Below, piece by piece: positions 48,987-60,869 of a DNA stretch of 64,000 nucleotides (position 1 is its first letter; every line of letters begins with the position of its first letter). Position numbers and translations under genes: made by a program. Below the pieces are notes generated by a model. The model made no database searches. It was not told where the DNA came from and saw nothing but the letters and a program-made list of their open reading frames with translations. Origin of the DNA: Noviherbaspirillum suwonense (GTDB lineage: Bacteria > Pseudomonadota > Gammaproteobacteria > Burkholderiales > Burkholderiaceae_D); the NCBI RefSeq assembly GCF_900182955.1, contig NZ_FXUL01000004.1, positions 1 to 64,000 of the forward strand, in the 5' to 3' direction.

Positions 48987-49916
48987 CTAGGCGGCCGAAC
49001 CGATCGCGTCGATAACGACCTGCTGCACCCGTGGGTGCAGGCCGAGCGCCACGTGGCCGATGCCGTTGAACTCGATATTGCGTGCACCGGGGAGGTGCGA
49101 CGACAGCTGCGGGGAAACGATATTGTCCTGGTGGGAAAAGATCGAGATGAAGAGCGGCCGCAATGCGGCATCTTCATCGCGGGCAAGGCTGTCCAGCCAG
49201 GCGCTGCATCGTCCGTTCTCGGCGTCGCCGGTCCACAGCATTTCCCTGACATTCTCGCCGGCGCCGAACCGGGCCAGCCCGGTGCCGCGATGCGGCGTGC
49301 CCAGCGTGACCACCCGCAGCACGCGTCGCGCCCCGTGGTCGCGCAGGTACGCGCGCGCGACCAGGCCGCCCATGCTGTGCGCGACGATGACGATCTGCTC
49401 GCGGCCGGTCTGCCGGCATATCTCCTCGATCCGCGCATGCAGCGCCGGCACGAACTGGTCGATGCTGGCGAGCATCGGCTCCAGGTCGATGCCATAGTGG
49501 CCGATGCCGGCGCGGGAAAGCGCACGGCTCATGAAGTGCCAATAACCGCTGTTGCAGCCGTAGCCGTGGACCAGCAGCACCGGCGCCGTGTCGGCTTCCC
49601 CAGGGCGGTCGCGGAAGGTGCAGAAGCCCATGGTCCAGGATGACGAGACCATCGACGCGCAATACTCGATTAAAAACAGGCGTAACGCAGCCAGCCGGCC
49701 AAGCCGATGGTCGAAGGGCGTTTCGCTGCGGTAGATCCAGGAGAGGCCGAAGTTGTTGGCGGTGATCGTCATGCGCACCAGCAGCACAATGGCGACCGCC
49801 AGCAGGGCCGCCGGCAGCTTGCCGTGCAGGCCCGCGTATCGCGTCAGCAGCAGGTAGATGCCGGCCGCGGCGAGCAGTTGTATTGCCAGGAGGATGCGGG
49901 TGACGCGAGCGACCAT
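48987..49916 (-). CDS. Membrane-anchored alpha/beta-hydrolase (lipase-like)
   Basis: 309 residues. Two N-terminal hydrophobic helices (ILLAIQLLAAAGIYLLL, LPAALLAVAIVLLVRM) are followed by an alpha/beta-hydrolase domain. It contains VLLVHGYGCNSGYW (oxyanion), IVAHSMGGLVARAYL (nucleophile Ser), LGTPHRGTG and a late GIGHVALGLH (His), the pattern of triacylglycerol lipase-like esterases. The active site probably faces the periplasm. Confidence 0.82.
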   Translation of the reverse strand: MVARVTRILLAIQLLAAAGIYLLLTRYAGLHGKLPAALLAVAIVLLVRMTITANNFGLSWIYRSETPFDHRLGRLAALRLFLIEYCASMVSSSWTMGFCTFRDRPGEADTAPVLLVHGYGCNSGYWHFMSRALSRAGIGHYGIDLEPMLASIDQFVPALHARIEEICRQTGREQIVIVAHSMGGLVARAYLRDHGARRVLRVVTLGTPHRGTGLARFGAGENVREMLWTGDAENGRCSAWLDSLARDEDAALRPLFISIFSHQDNIVSPQLSSHLPGARNIEFNGIGHVALGLHPRVQQVVIDAIGSAA

Positions 49917-49968
49917 GGCCAGTTATCGGGGACGATCGGTTATTGACAGTCTCAGCGTTCGGATTGTC

Positions 49969-50496
49969 TCAGCGTTGCCGGCCGCGCTTGCGCTTGCCCA
50001 GTTTCAGCGGCAGGCGCACCAGGCGGGTCCGGGCCAGCCTGTCATGCAGGAACTGGCGGTCCGGGCCAAGATACATCGTCAGCGCCCAGGCAACCATGCT
50101 CGCGGCCGGCAGCAGCACCAGCATCCAGCCCTTCGCATTGATCAGCCAGGCCAGGAGCAGGCCGGGAAGGAACCACATCCAGGCGAGCACATAGCGCAGC
50201 AGCGCCTGCCAGGCCGGCAGGTCTTTTCCATCCGTGCGTTCGACGCGGATGCGCCAGGTTTTCATCGCCAGCGTCTGGCCGCCATGCACCCAGAACCACG
50301 AGAAGTAGGCCGCCAGCACCAGGAATAGCCAGGTCTCCATCGCGCCGCGCAGGTAAAGCCCGTGGCGCTGCTGGGTCAGCGTCGAAAACAGGTAGCCGGA
50401 GATGAACAGGACGCCGAACAGCAGCATGGCCTCGTACACCATGCACGCCAGGCGCACCCTTAACGGGGGGATTGGATGCGGTTCCAAAATAGGCAA
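49969..50496 (-). CDS. RDD-family membrane protein
   Basis: 175 residues. It opens with PPLRVRLACMVYEAMLLFGVL and contains MKTWRIRVERTDGKDLP, typical RDD features, with about four membrane helices. Function is unclear in the family. It is the last gene of the run sigma factor, DUF3619, DUF3106, RDD, and its start is adjacent to the stop of the DUF3106 gene. Confidence 0.85.
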   Translation of the reverse strand: MPILEPHPIPPLRVRLACMVYEAMLLFGVLFISGYLFSTLTQQRHGLYLRGAMETWLFLVLAAYFSWFWVHGGQTLAMKTWRIRVERTDGKDLPAWQALLRYVLAWMWFLPGLLLAWLINAKGWMLVLLPAASMVAWALTMYLGPDRQFLHDRLARTRLVRLPLKLGKRKRGRQR

Positions 50497-51117
50497 CTAC
50501 TGAACGGCGGACGGCTGCGGCGGCGGCTGCCTGAGCACGGATTTCGATGGCGGGACGAGCTTGCTCTTGTCGTGCGCGGCGGGAGGCAGGTTGGTGACGC
50601 GCTTCCGGGCGGCCGCTTCTTCCACCAGCTTCTTCTTTTGTTCGTCGGAAAGCTGCTGGTACTCCTGCCACTGCGCGGTTTTCTGGTCCGGTTCCAGCTT
50701 CTTGGTCCGCGAATAGCTTTCGCGGGCAACCCGCCGTTCTTCCGGCGTCAGCTTGACCCATTCCCGCATGCGCTCCTGCATCCTTGCCTGCTGTTCAGGC
50801 GGAAGGCTGGAGTAGCGCTTGGTCAGTTCTATCCATTTCTTCTTGCGCGCGCCGTCCAGCCTGTCCCAGTCCGCGGCCAGCGGCGCGAGCGCCTGCTGCT
50901 GCGTCGGATTGAGTTCCGCCCACAGGGGTTTCGAAAGAGGGGCCTGTTTGGCCACGGCCGCCGGCTTGGCTGTCGCGGAAGCCTGCGCACCGACGCTGTG
51001 CGCCGACGACACGCTGCTCGTCAAAGCAATCACGCAGGCGATCACGCAGGCAGGCGCTGAAGCTGCGCGCCATGCGGAACGCGCCACGTCATTCGCCCTG
51101 TTGCGCAAGATAGGCAT
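50497..51117 (-). CDS. DUF3106-containing protein
   Basis: 206 residues from ATG 51115-51117 (an ATG at 51139-51141 would add eight). A signal-like N-terminus (ACVIACVIALTSSVSSAHS) precedes repeated W/L-P-x-E motifs (LWAELNPTQQQAL, MREWVKLTPEERR, WQEYQQLSDEQKK) characteristic of DUF3106. It is probably periplasmic. It overlaps the DUF3619 gene by 29 bases and is therefore coupled to it. Confidence 0.85.
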   Translation of the reverse strand: MPILRNRANDVARSAWRAASAPACVIACVIALTSSVSSAHSVGAQASATAKPAAVAKQAPLSKPLWAELNPTQQQALAPLAADWDRLDGARKKKWIELTKRYSSLPPEQQARMQERMREWVKLTPEERRVARESYSRTKKLEPDQKTAQWQEYQQLSDEQKKKLVEEAAARKRVTNLPPAAHDKSKLVPPSKSVLRQPPPQPSAVQ

Positions 51118-51499
51118 TAAATCCGTGGTCGAGATAGGCATTGAGCGGCAATTCGTCGGTCAGCACCATTGCGTCGATTTCTGCAAGATCGACGATGTGC
51201 TGTCTTTTCTCGGCTTGATACATGCCGACCAGGCTGGCGAACACGATGACGACAGGCAGCGCGACGCTCATGCGGCCGAGCCATGAAACCGGCCGGCTGA
51301 AGAAGCCTGCGCCATCGCTGCCATGCGCCGCTGCGAGACGCGGCAGAAGCACCCGGCGGCCGGTGTCCGGTTTCTTGCGGGAAAGCGCAAGCTGCCGCGC
51401 GGCCGCAAGGCGGCTGCCGGTAGCGGCAGGCAGTTGATCGAGATTTTCATTGAGCGCATGCCGGACCCGGTATGCGAAGTTGATTTCTTTGGCATTCAT
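51089..51499 (-). CDS. DUF3619 membrane protein, candidate anti-sigma factor
   Basis: 136 residues with one membrane segment (MSVALPVVIVFASLVGMY, about 79-96). The N-terminal cytoplasmic helices (INFAYRVRHALNENLDQLP) resemble the layout of anti-sigma factors. It starts inside the stop of the sigma factor gene (ATGA), the usual sigma/anti-sigma coupling. The DUF3619 label is from sequence resemblance; the anti-sigma role is inference. Confidence 0.8.
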   Translation of the reverse strand: MNAKEINFAYRVRHALNENLDQLPAATGSRLAAARQLALSRKKPDTGRRVLLPRLAAAHGSDGAGFFSRPVSWLGRMSVALPVVIVFASLVGMYQAEKRQHIVDLAEIDAMVLTDELPLNAYLDHGFNAYLAQQGE

Positions 51500-52065
51500 A
51501 AACGTATTCCTCTGGATTTCAGGGCATGAGCCAGGGTGTGTGTCGCTCGCGAGCAGTGGGTCTTTACGCTACCCTCCGAACATCCCATGATCGCGGCGGT
51601 TTCCGCGACGTCCATATCCTGCCAATAACGTAGAAGAAACGCTTCGCGTTGACGTCCGGGGAGTTTTTGTACTTCGTCGTCGATCGCGTTGAGCACCTGG
51701 TCGCGCGACACCTTGTCCTCGCTGGACTCGGCCGCCATGCTGCCTTCCTCTGCCTCGAAGGTTTCCAGCACGTCGTACTGGTCGCTGTCGTCGGCATTGC
51801 CCCGCAGTCCGGAAAACAGGGTCACCCAGGTGTTCCTGACCTTTTCGCGGCGAAAGTAATCGTGGATCGTGTTCTGGAGTATTCGCTGGAACAGCAGCGG
51901 GAGTTCGGCAGCCGGCTTGTCCCCGTATTTCTCCGACAGCTTGATCATCGCGTCCTGCACGATATCGAGTGCCGATTCGTCCCGCCGGACGGCAAATGCA
52001 GCCTGCTTGAACGCACGACGTTCGACGCTTTGGAGAAAGTCGGAAAGTTCTTTGTCGGAGGCCAT
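51496..52065 (-). CDS. ECF-type RNA polymerase sigma factor
   Basis: 189 residues. Region 2 is seen in LDIVQDAMIKLSEKYGD and NTIHDYFRREKVRN. Region 4 is LPGRQREAFLLRYWQDMDVAETAAIMGCS followed by GSVKTHCSRATHTL, with a helix-turn-helix. It heads an operon with DUF3619, DUF3106 and RDD genes and is likely self-regulated through the adjacent membrane protein. Confidence 0.9.
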   Translation of the reverse strand: MASDKELSDFLQSVERRAFKQAAFAVRRDESALDIVQDAMIKLSEKYGDKPAAELPLLFQRILQNTIHDYFRREKVRNTWVTLFSGLRGNADDSDQYDVLETFEAEEGSMAAESSEDKVSRDQVLNAIDDEVQKLPGRQREAFLLRYWQDMDVAETAAIMGCSEGSVKTHCSRATHTLAHALKSRGIRL

Positions 52066-52577
52066 TCGGTGCGACGCGCTCGTATTGCCGGCGCTAAGGG
52101 TGGAAAGGGTCGAAAACCCGGGACAGCCTGCTGATGCGGATTTGCAATGTTGCGCATGCTAGCAAAAAACACCCTGGTTGTCCGCTTTTTCTGGCTGAAA
52201 CGGGTGGCATTGCACCGGTTTTGTGAACAATTTGTCTTGACCAATAATGCATCACGCAGTACCTTATCGTTCCCCCGCAACTCGGGGTCGTTTGATGTCT
52301 TCCGGCGCGCGCCCCATGATGATGCCGCTGTCGAAGACGCGCTTCATTTGAAAGCTGTTTGCTCTAACCCGCGCCAAAAGCGCGAGAAACCCGCACAAGA
52401 ACCCAGAACCTCCGGCTGAACGAGTGGCGTTTAGCGCCGATTTGAACCGCATACAACCCTGCGCGACGAATCAGCGTGACCGCACAAGGAAGGGATGCCC
52501 CAGGACTGTTTCAACGGCGGTTTCGACAGGAGAGAGCATCCGATCAATCTCCAATGGGACCTTGAAAGGACTTGGTA
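52066..52577. other. Long leader region upstream of ilvB
   Basis: About 510 bases between divergent genes. It must hold the promoter of the sigma-factor operon and the promoter and leader of ilvBNC. A frame from ATG 52147 begins with Val/Leu codons (NTLVVRFFWLKRVAL), which would suit an attenuator peptide, but it has no evident ribosome binding site and no clear terminator/antiterminator pair was resolved. Confidence 0.4.
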
Positions 52578-54304
52578 ATGACCCAGGAAATACTCACCGG
52601 CGCAGACATCGTTGTCCGCTGCCTGGCCGAAGAAGGCGTGGAACACGTGTTCGGCTATCCCGGCGGCGCCGTGCTCTACATCTACGACGCTATCTTCAAG
52701 CAAGACAAATTCCAGCACATCCTGGTTCGCCACGAGCAGGCCGCCATCCATGCGGCGGATGCCTACTCGCGCAGCTCGACCAAGGTCGGCGTGGCGCTCG
52801 TGACATCCGGTCCCGGCGTGACGAATGCGGTAACCGGCCTCGCGACCGCCTACATGGATTCGATCCCGATGGTGATCATTTCCGGGCAGGTGCCGTCCAC
52901 GGCGATCGGCCAGGACGCGTTCCAGGAGTGCGACACCGTCGGCATCACCCGTCCCTGCGTCAAGCACAACTTCTTGGTGAAGGATGTGAAGGACCTGGCG
53001 ATGACGATGAAGAAGGCGTTCTACATCGCCACTACCGGCCGTCCCGGCCCGGTGCTGGTCGACATTCCCAAAGACATTTCGATGCACACCTGCGCTTACG
53101 AGTATCCAAAGGAACTCGAAATGCGCTCGTACAAGCCGGTGGACAAGGGCCATGCCGGCCAGATCCGCAAGGCGATGCAGCTGCTGCTGTCGGCCGAGCG
53201 GCCGATGATCTATTCCGGCGGCGGCGTCATCCTCGCCAATGCCTCGCCCGAACTGAACAAGCTGGTCGACCGCCTGGGCTTCCCGTGCACGAACACGCTG
53301 ATGGGCCTCGGCGCCTACCGCGCGTCGAGCGACAAGTTCGTCGGCATGCCCGGCATGCACGGGACCTATGAAGCCAATATGGCCATGCAGCACTGCGACG
53401 TGCTGATCGCCATCGGCGCCCGTTTCGATGACCGCGTGATCGGCAATCCCAAGCATTTCGCGTCGCATCCGCGCAAGATCATCCATATCGATATCGACCC
53501 GTCGTCGATTTCCAAGCGCGTCAAGGTCGACATCCCTATCGTCGGCAATGTGAAGGACGTGCTGCAGGAACTGCTGACGCAGATCGACGCCGCCGACGCG
53601 CAGGCGATCCGCCCGAATCCGGCGGCGCTGGCCAGCTGGTGGGTGCAGATCAACCAGTGGCGCGAGCGCGACTGCCTGAAGTACCCGACCTCGCGCGAAG
53701 TCATCAAGCCGCAGTCCGTGGTGCAGAAGGTATGGGAAGTGACGAACGGCGACGCCTTCATCACCTCCGACGTCGGCCAGCACCAGATGTGGGCGGCGCA
53801 GTACTACAACTTCGACAAGCCGCGCCGCTGGATCAACTCCGGCGGACTTGGCACGATGGGCGTCGGCCTGCCGTACGCAATGGGCGTGCAGATGGCCAAT
53901 CCCGACGCCACCGTCGCCTGCATCACCGGCGAGGCGTCGATCCAGATGTGCATACAGGAGCTCGCGACCTGCAAGCAGTATCACCTGACGCCCAAGATCG
54001 TCCTGCTCAACAACCGCTTCCTGGGCATGGTCCGCCAGTGGCAGCAGATCGACTACGGCTCGCGCTATTCCGAGTCGTACATGGATTCGCTGCCGGACTT
54101 CACGATGCTGGCCGAGTCTTTCGGCCACGTCGGCATGAAGATCGAGAACCCGAATGATGTCGACGGCGCGCTGCGCGAAGCATTTGCGATGAAGGACAGG
54201 CTGGTGTTCATGAACTTCATCACGGACCAGACCGAGAACGTCTGGCCGATGGTCAAGGCCGGCAAGGGCCTGACTGAAATGCTGCTGGGTTCGGAGGATC
54301 TGTA

Positions 54305-54305
<1 letters not shown>
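52578..54305 (+). CDS. ilvB: Acetolactate synthase, large subunit
   Basis: 575 residues from ATG 52578 with aaaggac upstream. EEGVEHVFGYPGGAVLY, the catalytic Glu in VRHEQAAIHAADAYSR, SGPGVTNAVTG, and the ThDP motif GEASIQMCIQELATCKQY (GDx-like with Glu) are present. It makes acetolactate and acetohydroxybutyrate. Its stop overlaps the ilvN start (TAATG). Confidence 0.95.
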
Positions 54306-55845
<1,540 letters not shown>

Positions 55846-55865
55846 CCTGGTCCAATCGACACAAG

Positions 55866-55894
55866 AAGCTGTGCCTTGTGCGCAGCTTTTTTTT
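55866..55894 (+). terminator. Intrinsic terminator of ilvBNC
   Basis: A 9-bp stem (AAGCTGTGC / GCGCAGCTT, one T-G pair) with loop CTTGT and a run of eight T. Very clear. Confidence 0.92.
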
Positions 55895-55915
55895 CGTCTG
55901 TATCAAGGAGTATCC

Positions 55916-56659
55916 ATGAAGAAGATTGCAGCATTGATCGCCGTCGCCGCGCTGGCTTCCCCAAGCTGGGCGCAGGCGCCGCAAAGTTTCCAGACCAGCG
56001 GCACGCTGGTGGTGGTGCCGGCTTCCGGCGAAGTGCGGCTTGCCAACGATGAAGCCGTGCTGACGCTGATGGTGGAAGAGCAGGACAAGGACAAGTCCGC
56101 CGCGGCGTCACGCGTGAACCAGAAAATGAAGCAGGGCGTCGACATCGTCAAGCGGCAGGATCCGTCCGCTGTCTTGCAGACGCGCGGCTATTACACCTAT
56201 CCGGTCTACCCTGAAAACCAGTCGCCCCGGGCGGCCGGCGCGCGCCTGCAGCCGGTCGGATGGCGGGTCGGCCAGTACCTGGATGCAACCACCACCAGCC
56301 TCGCGACGCTCCCGGCGACGGTGGCGGCCGCTCAGAAGGTGCTCGCGGTAAACGGGCTGCGTTTCGGCCTGTCGTCGGCGAGCGCGAAAAAGCTCGACGA
56401 GGAGCGGATCGCGGCAACCTATCGCAACCTCGGCGAGCGCATCGCGTCCATCTCGCGGGCCATGGGACGCAATCCCGCCGATGCGATCCTCGACACGCTC
56501 GATTTCGAGGGATCGGGCAATTACGTCCAGCAGGAAATGGCGCCGAAGATGATGCGTTCGGCGGCCGCCCAGGATGCGCAGGCGGTCGAGGAACCGAGTT
56601 TCGAGCCGGGCGAGACGACGCTGCAGATGCGCGCGGTGGGCAAGGTCCGATTCCGTTGA
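55916..56659 (+). CDS. SIMPL (DUF541) domain secreted protein
   Basis: 247 residues from ATG 55916 with aaggagt. A signal peptide (MKKIAALIAVAALASPSWAQ) is followed by a SIMPL domain: GTLVVVPASGEVRLANDEA, ASRVNQKMKQGVDIVK, and VQTRGYYTYPVYPE-like and QYLDATTTSLATLPATVAAA-like blocks. SIMPL proteins are periplasmic and of uncertain function, with several members tied to oxidative stress. Confidence 0.88.
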   Translation: MKKIAALIAVAALASPSWAQAPQSFQTSGTLVVVPASGEVRLANDEAVLTLMVEEQDKDKSAAASRVNQKMKQGVDIVKRQDPSAVLQTRGYYTYPVYPENQSPRAAGARLQPVGWRVGQYLDATTTSLATLPATVAAAQKVLAVNGLRFGLSSASAKKLDEERIAATYRNLGERIASISRAMGRNPADAILDTLDFEGSGNYVQQEMAPKMMRSAAAQDAQAVEEPSFEPGETTLQMRAVGKVRFR

Positions 56660-56819
56660 AGCGGGAAGGGTTACTTTTGGGCAGCGCTCGTCTAGAATAA
56701 CGACGTTTTATAATTGCCGCCGTAGCGTCATCGAACCCATGTGCGCATCTGTTGTCTGTTTCGCGGGCGCACGGTGCGACCATGCCGTACCGCTCGCATC
56801 TCACTGAAACGGAACCAAT

Positions 56820-57701
56820 ATGGGTACATTCAACCGGCGCAAGCCCAAAGGCAATGTCACGCAGTTTCCCAAGTCGCCGCGCTCGCTGCGCCACGGCCTG
56901 CGTCGCACGCCGCCGGAGGCGCCGGCCGAGGCCACCGTCATCCGGCGTCGCCGCGGCATCTATCTGCTGCCGAACGCCTTCACCACGGCGGCCCTGTTCT
57001 TCGGCTTCTATGCGATCGTGATGGCGATGAACCTGAGGTTCGACCAGGCCGCGATCGGCATATTCGCCGCAATGGTGCTGGATGCGGTCGACGGCCGCGT
57101 CGCCCGGCTGACCAATACCCAGAGCGAATTCGGCGCGCAGTACGACAGCTTGTCCGACATGGTGTCCTTCGGGGCCGCGCCGGCGCTGGTGATGTACGAA
57201 TGGTCGCTGCGCGGCCTGGGCAAGTGGGGCTGGCTGGCGGCCTTTGTCTACTGTGCCGGCGGCGCGCTGCGCCTGGCCCGGTTCAACACCAATATCGCCG
57301 TGGTCGACAAGCGCTATTTCCAGGGCCTGCCCAGCCCGGCGGCGGCCGCGCTGGTGGCCGGCTTCGTCTGGGTGATGGACGACCTGCGTTATGCGGGCGC
57401 CCAGCTCACCTGGGCCGCATGGGGCATCACGCTGTTCGCGGGCCTGACCATGGTGACCAACGTGCCGTTCTACAGTTTCAAGGACGTCAACTTCCGCAAG
57501 TCGGTGCCCTTCATCGCGGTATTCGTGATCGTGCTGCTGTTCGTCGCCGTGTCGAGCGATCCGCCCAAGGTATTGTTCGGCCTGTTCATCCTGTACGGCC
57601 TGTCCGGCTATGCGATCTTTTTCTGGCGCATGATCAAGGGCAAGCCGGTCAGCATCGTGCAGACCCGCCCGGAACACGACATCGCCGAAGATCACGACTA
57701 G
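56820..57701 (+). CDS. pssA: CDP-diacylglycerol-serine O-phosphatidyltransferase
   Basis: 293 residues, several membrane helices. The CDP-alcohol phosphotransferase motif D-G-x2-A-R-x8-G-x3-D-x3-D is complete in DGRVARLTNTQSEFGAQYDSLSD-type sequence (first Asp at about residue 95). It makes phosphatidylserine for phosphatidylethanolamine. A TATAAT-like box lies at about 56709. It is followed by leuA, as often in betaproteobacteria. Confidence 0.93.
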   Translation: MGTFNRRKPKGNVTQFPKSPRSLRHGLRRTPPEAPAEATVIRRRRGIYLLPNAFTTAALFFGFYAIVMAMNLRFDQAAIGIFAAMVLDAVDGRVARLTNTQSEFGAQYDSLSDMVSFGAAPALVMYEWSLRGLGKWGWLAAFVYCAGGALRLARFNTNIAVVDKRYFQGLPSPAAAALVAGFVWVMDDLRYAGAQLTWAAWGITLFAGLTMVTNVPFYSFKDVNFRKSVPFIAVFVIVLLFVAVSSDPPKVLFGLFILYGLSGYAIFFWRMIKGKPVSIVQTRPEHDIAEDHD

Positions 57702-57782
57702 CCTGCCGGACCGGCAGGCGCCATCATCATTATCCATCCAGACCCGACACCCGTCGTCACCGTCATCACCAGGAGAGCAGCC

Positions 57783-59330
57783 ATGGCCGCCAGCGCAGAA
57801 AAACTGATCATATTCGACACCACCTTGCGTGACGGCGAACAGTCCCCGGGCGCATCGATGACGAAGGACGAGAAGATACGCATCGCCCGCCAGCTTGAGC
57901 GGCTGAAGGTCGACATCATCGAAGCCGGTTTCGCGGCGTCGTCGCAAGGCGACTTCGAAGCCATCCGGGCCATCGCCGGCATCATCAAGGATTCGACCGT
58001 CTGCTCGCTGTCGCGCGCCAACGACCGCGACATTGCACGGGCAGCCGAAGCGCTGGCCGCGGCGCCGCGCAAGCGCATCCATACCTTCATCGCGACGTCG
58101 GCGCTGCACATGGAAAAGAAGCTGCGGATGACGCCGGACCAGGTGCATGAGCAGGCCAGACTGGCGGTGCGTTTCGCGCGCCAGTTCACCGACGATGTCG
58201 AGTTCAGCCCCGAGGACGGCAGCCGCTCCGACATGGACTTCCTGTGCCGTGTCATCGAGTCGGTCATCAAAGAAGGCGCGAGCACCATCAACTTCGCCGA
58301 CACGGTGGGCTACGGCGTGCCGGAACTGTACGGCCAGATGATACGCAGCCTGCGCGAGCGGATTCCCAACTCCGACAAGGCGGTCTGGTCCGTGCATTGC
58401 CATAATGACCTCGGCATGGCGGTGGCCAACTCGCTGGCCGGCGTGATGATAGGCGGGGCGCGCCAGGTCGAATGCACGATCAACGGCCTCGGCGAGCGTG
58501 CCGGCAATACCGCGCTGGAAGAGATCGTGATGGCGGTGCGGACGCGGCGCGACCACTTCAACCTCGACATCGGCGTCGATGCGTCGCAGATCGTGCCGAC
58601 TTCCAAGCTGGTCTCGCAGATCACCGGTTTCGCGGTGCAGCCCAACAAGTCGGTGGTCGGCGCCAATGCGTTCGCCCATGCGTCCGGCATCCACCAGGAC
58701 GGCATCCTGAAGGCACGGGACACCTATGAGATCATGCGCGCGGAAGACGTGGGCTGGACCGCCAACAAGATCGTGCTGGGCAAGCTGTCGGGCCGCAATG
58801 CGTTCAAGCAGCGGCTCGAGGAACTGGGCATCAAGCTCGAATCGGAGTCGGAAGTCAACGCCGCATTCGGCCGCTTCAAGGAGCTTGCCGACCGCAAGTC
58901 GGATATCTTCGATGAAGACATCATGGCGCTGGTGTCGGACGAGCAGCAGTCGCACGAGAACGAGCACTACCGGTATGTGTCGCTGTCGCAGCATTCGGAA
59001 ACCGGCGAACGTCCGGCGGCAGAAATCGTGTTCTCGGTCGACGGCAAGGAAGTCCGCTGCAGCGGGCAGGGCAACGGCCCGGTGGACGCGATCGTCAATG
59101 CGATCGAGTCGAATGCGCAGAGCGGCTGCGAGCTGCTGCTGTTCTCGGTAAACGCCATCACCACCGGCACCCAGTCGCAGGGCGAAGTGACGATGCGGCT
59201 TTCCAAGGCCGGACGCATCGTCAATGGCGTCGGTGCCGACCTCGACATCGTCGTGGCGTCCGCGAAGGCCTACCTGTCGGCGCTCAACAAGCTGCATTCC
59301 AAGACGGAGAAGCTCAATCCGCAGCTTTGA
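57783..59330 (+). CDS. leuA: 2-isopropylmalate synthase
   Basis: 515 residues. [15 protein letters not shown] is the conserved entry with the metal Asp, [16 protein letters not shown] supplies His residues, [17 protein letters not shown] is the second signature, and a C-terminal leucine-sensing LeuA allosteric domain starts at about 390. It commits ketoisovalerate to leucine, feeding the LeuCDB enzymes encoded at 28305-31475. Confidence 0.96.
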   Translation: MAASAEKLIIFDTTLRDGEQSPGASMTKDEKIRIARQLERLKVDIIEAGFAASSQGDFEAIRAIAGIIKDSTVCSLSRANDRDIARAAEALAAAPRKRIHTFIATSALHMEKKLRMTPDQVHEQARLAVRFARQFTDDVEFSPEDGSRSDMDFLCRVIESVIKEGASTINFADTVGYGVPELYGQMIRSLRERIPNSDKAVWSVHCHNDLGMAVANSLAGVMIGGARQVECTINGLGERAGNTALEEIVMAVRTRRDHFNLDIGVDASQIVPTSKLVSQITGFAVQPNKSVVGANAFAHASGIHQDGILKARDTYEIMRAEDVGWTANKIVLGKLSGRNAFKQRLEELGIKLESESEVNAAFGRFKELADRKSDIFDEDIMALVSDEQQSHENEHYRYVSLSQHSETGERPAAEIVFSVDGKEVRCSGQGNGPVDAIVNAIESNAQSGCELLLFSVNAITTGTQSQGEVTMRLSKAGRIVNGVGADLDIVVASAKAYLSALNKLHSKTEKLNPQL

Positions 59331-59488
59331 CGGGAATCCATTCGCGGGGCGAAAGACCGTACGGCAACATGGCGGCGCACTGATTTCGTGCTAAGGTTGT
59401 TGCCAGTTTATTACCGACTCGCCCCTGTGACTATTCCCTTGCCCACGCTTGCCGGTCTTCGGCGCCTGCGCGGGCAACAACGCTGCCT

Positions 59489-60793
59489 ATGACCCATATC
59501 GTAATTCTGGGCTGCGGCTTCGGTGGTCTCGAAGCCGCCCGCACCCTGGCGCGCGCCGACGTGCGCATCACGCTGATCGATCGCAGCAACCATCACCTGT
59601 TCCAGCCCCTGCTATACCAGGTCGCCACTGCCGGCCTGTCGGGACCGGCCATCGCCGCGCCGATCCGGCACATCCTGGCGCGCCAGCGCAATCTGACGAC
59701 GCTGATGGGATCGGTGACGTCGGTGGACACAAACCAGCGCACGGTCAGCCTTGCCGATGGCGATGTGATCGCCTATGACCACCTGATCGTCGCCACCGGC
59801 TCCACCCACAGCTATTTCGGCAACGACCAGTGGGCCGAGTTCGCACCCGGCCTGAAAACGCTGGGCGACGCATTCGAGATCAGGCGCCGCATCCTGATGA
59901 GCTTCGAGCGGGCCGAGCGGGAGACCGATGAGGCGGCGCAATCGGCCTGGCTGACCTTCGTCGTGGTCGGCGGCGGCGCGACCGGCGTGGAAATGGCGGG
60001 AACCATGACCGAGATTGGCCGCTATACGCTCAATGGCGAATACCGCCGCATCGATTCGCGCAGGGCCAGGGTCGTGCTGGTCGAAGGCAGCGACAGGGTG
60101 CTGCCGCCTTATCCGCCCGACCTGTCCGAAAAGGCCCGCCTGCAGCTGGTCCAGCTTGGCGTCGATGTGCGCACCGGCTGCAAGGTTACCGCGATCGATA
60201 AAGACGGGGTCACGTACACCGGTTCCAACGGGGAAGAGCGGCTCGCCGCGAAAACCGTCATCTGGTCGGCAGGCGTCGCCGCATCGCCCATAGGCAAGAC
60301 ATTGGGCGTGCAGGTGGATCGCGCGGGAAGGGTGCCGGTCGGGCCCGACCTGACCATTCCCGGCCATCCCGAAGTCTACGTGGTCGGCGACCTGGCTTCC
60401 GCGACATCGGACGGCAAGCCGGTGCCTGGCGTCTCGCCCGCGGCCAAGCAGATGGGCCGCACCGCGGCGCGCAACATCCTGCTGCGGATGCGGGGCAAGC
60501 CGCCGGAAACGTTCCACTACAAGGATTACGGGTCGCTGGCGACCATAGGACGCAAATCGGCAGTCGCGCAGGTCGGCAAGATCAAGTTCTCGGGTTTTCC
60601 CGCCTGGCTGTTCTGGCTTTTCGTCCACGTGTATTTCCTGATCGGCTTTCGCAGCCGGCTGATGGTGCTGACCGACTGGGCCTGGGCCTATTTCACCTTC
60701 AAGCGTAATGCTCGGCTCGTCGTCGGCACCGAGGAAGAGCCCGATGTGCTGGAGGGCGGCAGGCCGCGGCGACGCATCGACCAGCCTGGCTGA
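59489..60793 (+). CDS. Type II NADH dehydrogenase-like flavoprotein
   Basis: 434 residues. FAD Rossmann VILGCGFGGLEAARTL, a second NADH Rossmann VVGGGATGVEMAGTM, and VVGDLASATSDGKPVPG closing the FAD site. The C-terminal WLFWLFVHVYFLIGFRSR is the membrane-association region of NDH-2 enzymes. It should oxidise NADH and reduce quinone without proton pumping. Confidence 0.88.
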   Translation: MTHIVILGCGFGGLEAARTLARADVRITLIDRSNHHLFQPLLYQVATAGLSGPAIAAPIRHILARQRNLTTLMGSVTSVDTNQRTVSLADGDVIAYDHLIVATGSTHSYFGNDQWAEFAPGLKTLGDAFEIRRRILMSFERAERETDEAAQSAWLTFVVVGGGATGVEMAGTMTEIGRYTLNGEYRRIDSRRARVVLVEGSDRVLPPYPPDLSEKARLQLVQLGVDVRTGCKVTAIDKDGVTYTGSNGEERLAAKTVIWSAGVAASPIGKTLGVQVDRAGRVPVGPDLTIPGHPEVYVVGDLASATSDGKPVPGVSPAAKQMGRTAARNILLRMRGKPPETFHYKDYGSLATIGRKSAVAQVGKIKFSGFPAWLFWLFVHVYFLIGFRSRLMVLTDWAWAYFTFKRNARLVVGTEEEPDVLEGGRPRRRIDQPG

Positions 60794-60869
60794 AAGCGTT
60801 GATCGGCTGTTGCCATTACAATCAGCGTTTTTCAACCCCAGTCACCGCGACTGTTTTGATGGACATTCC

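Noticed and set aside
56148-59297. A 1049-codon open frame on the minus strand opposite the SIMPL gene, pssA and leuA
   Set aside because: It lies antisense to three well-recognised genes and shows the His/Arg/Ala-rich composition of GC-rich shadow frames.
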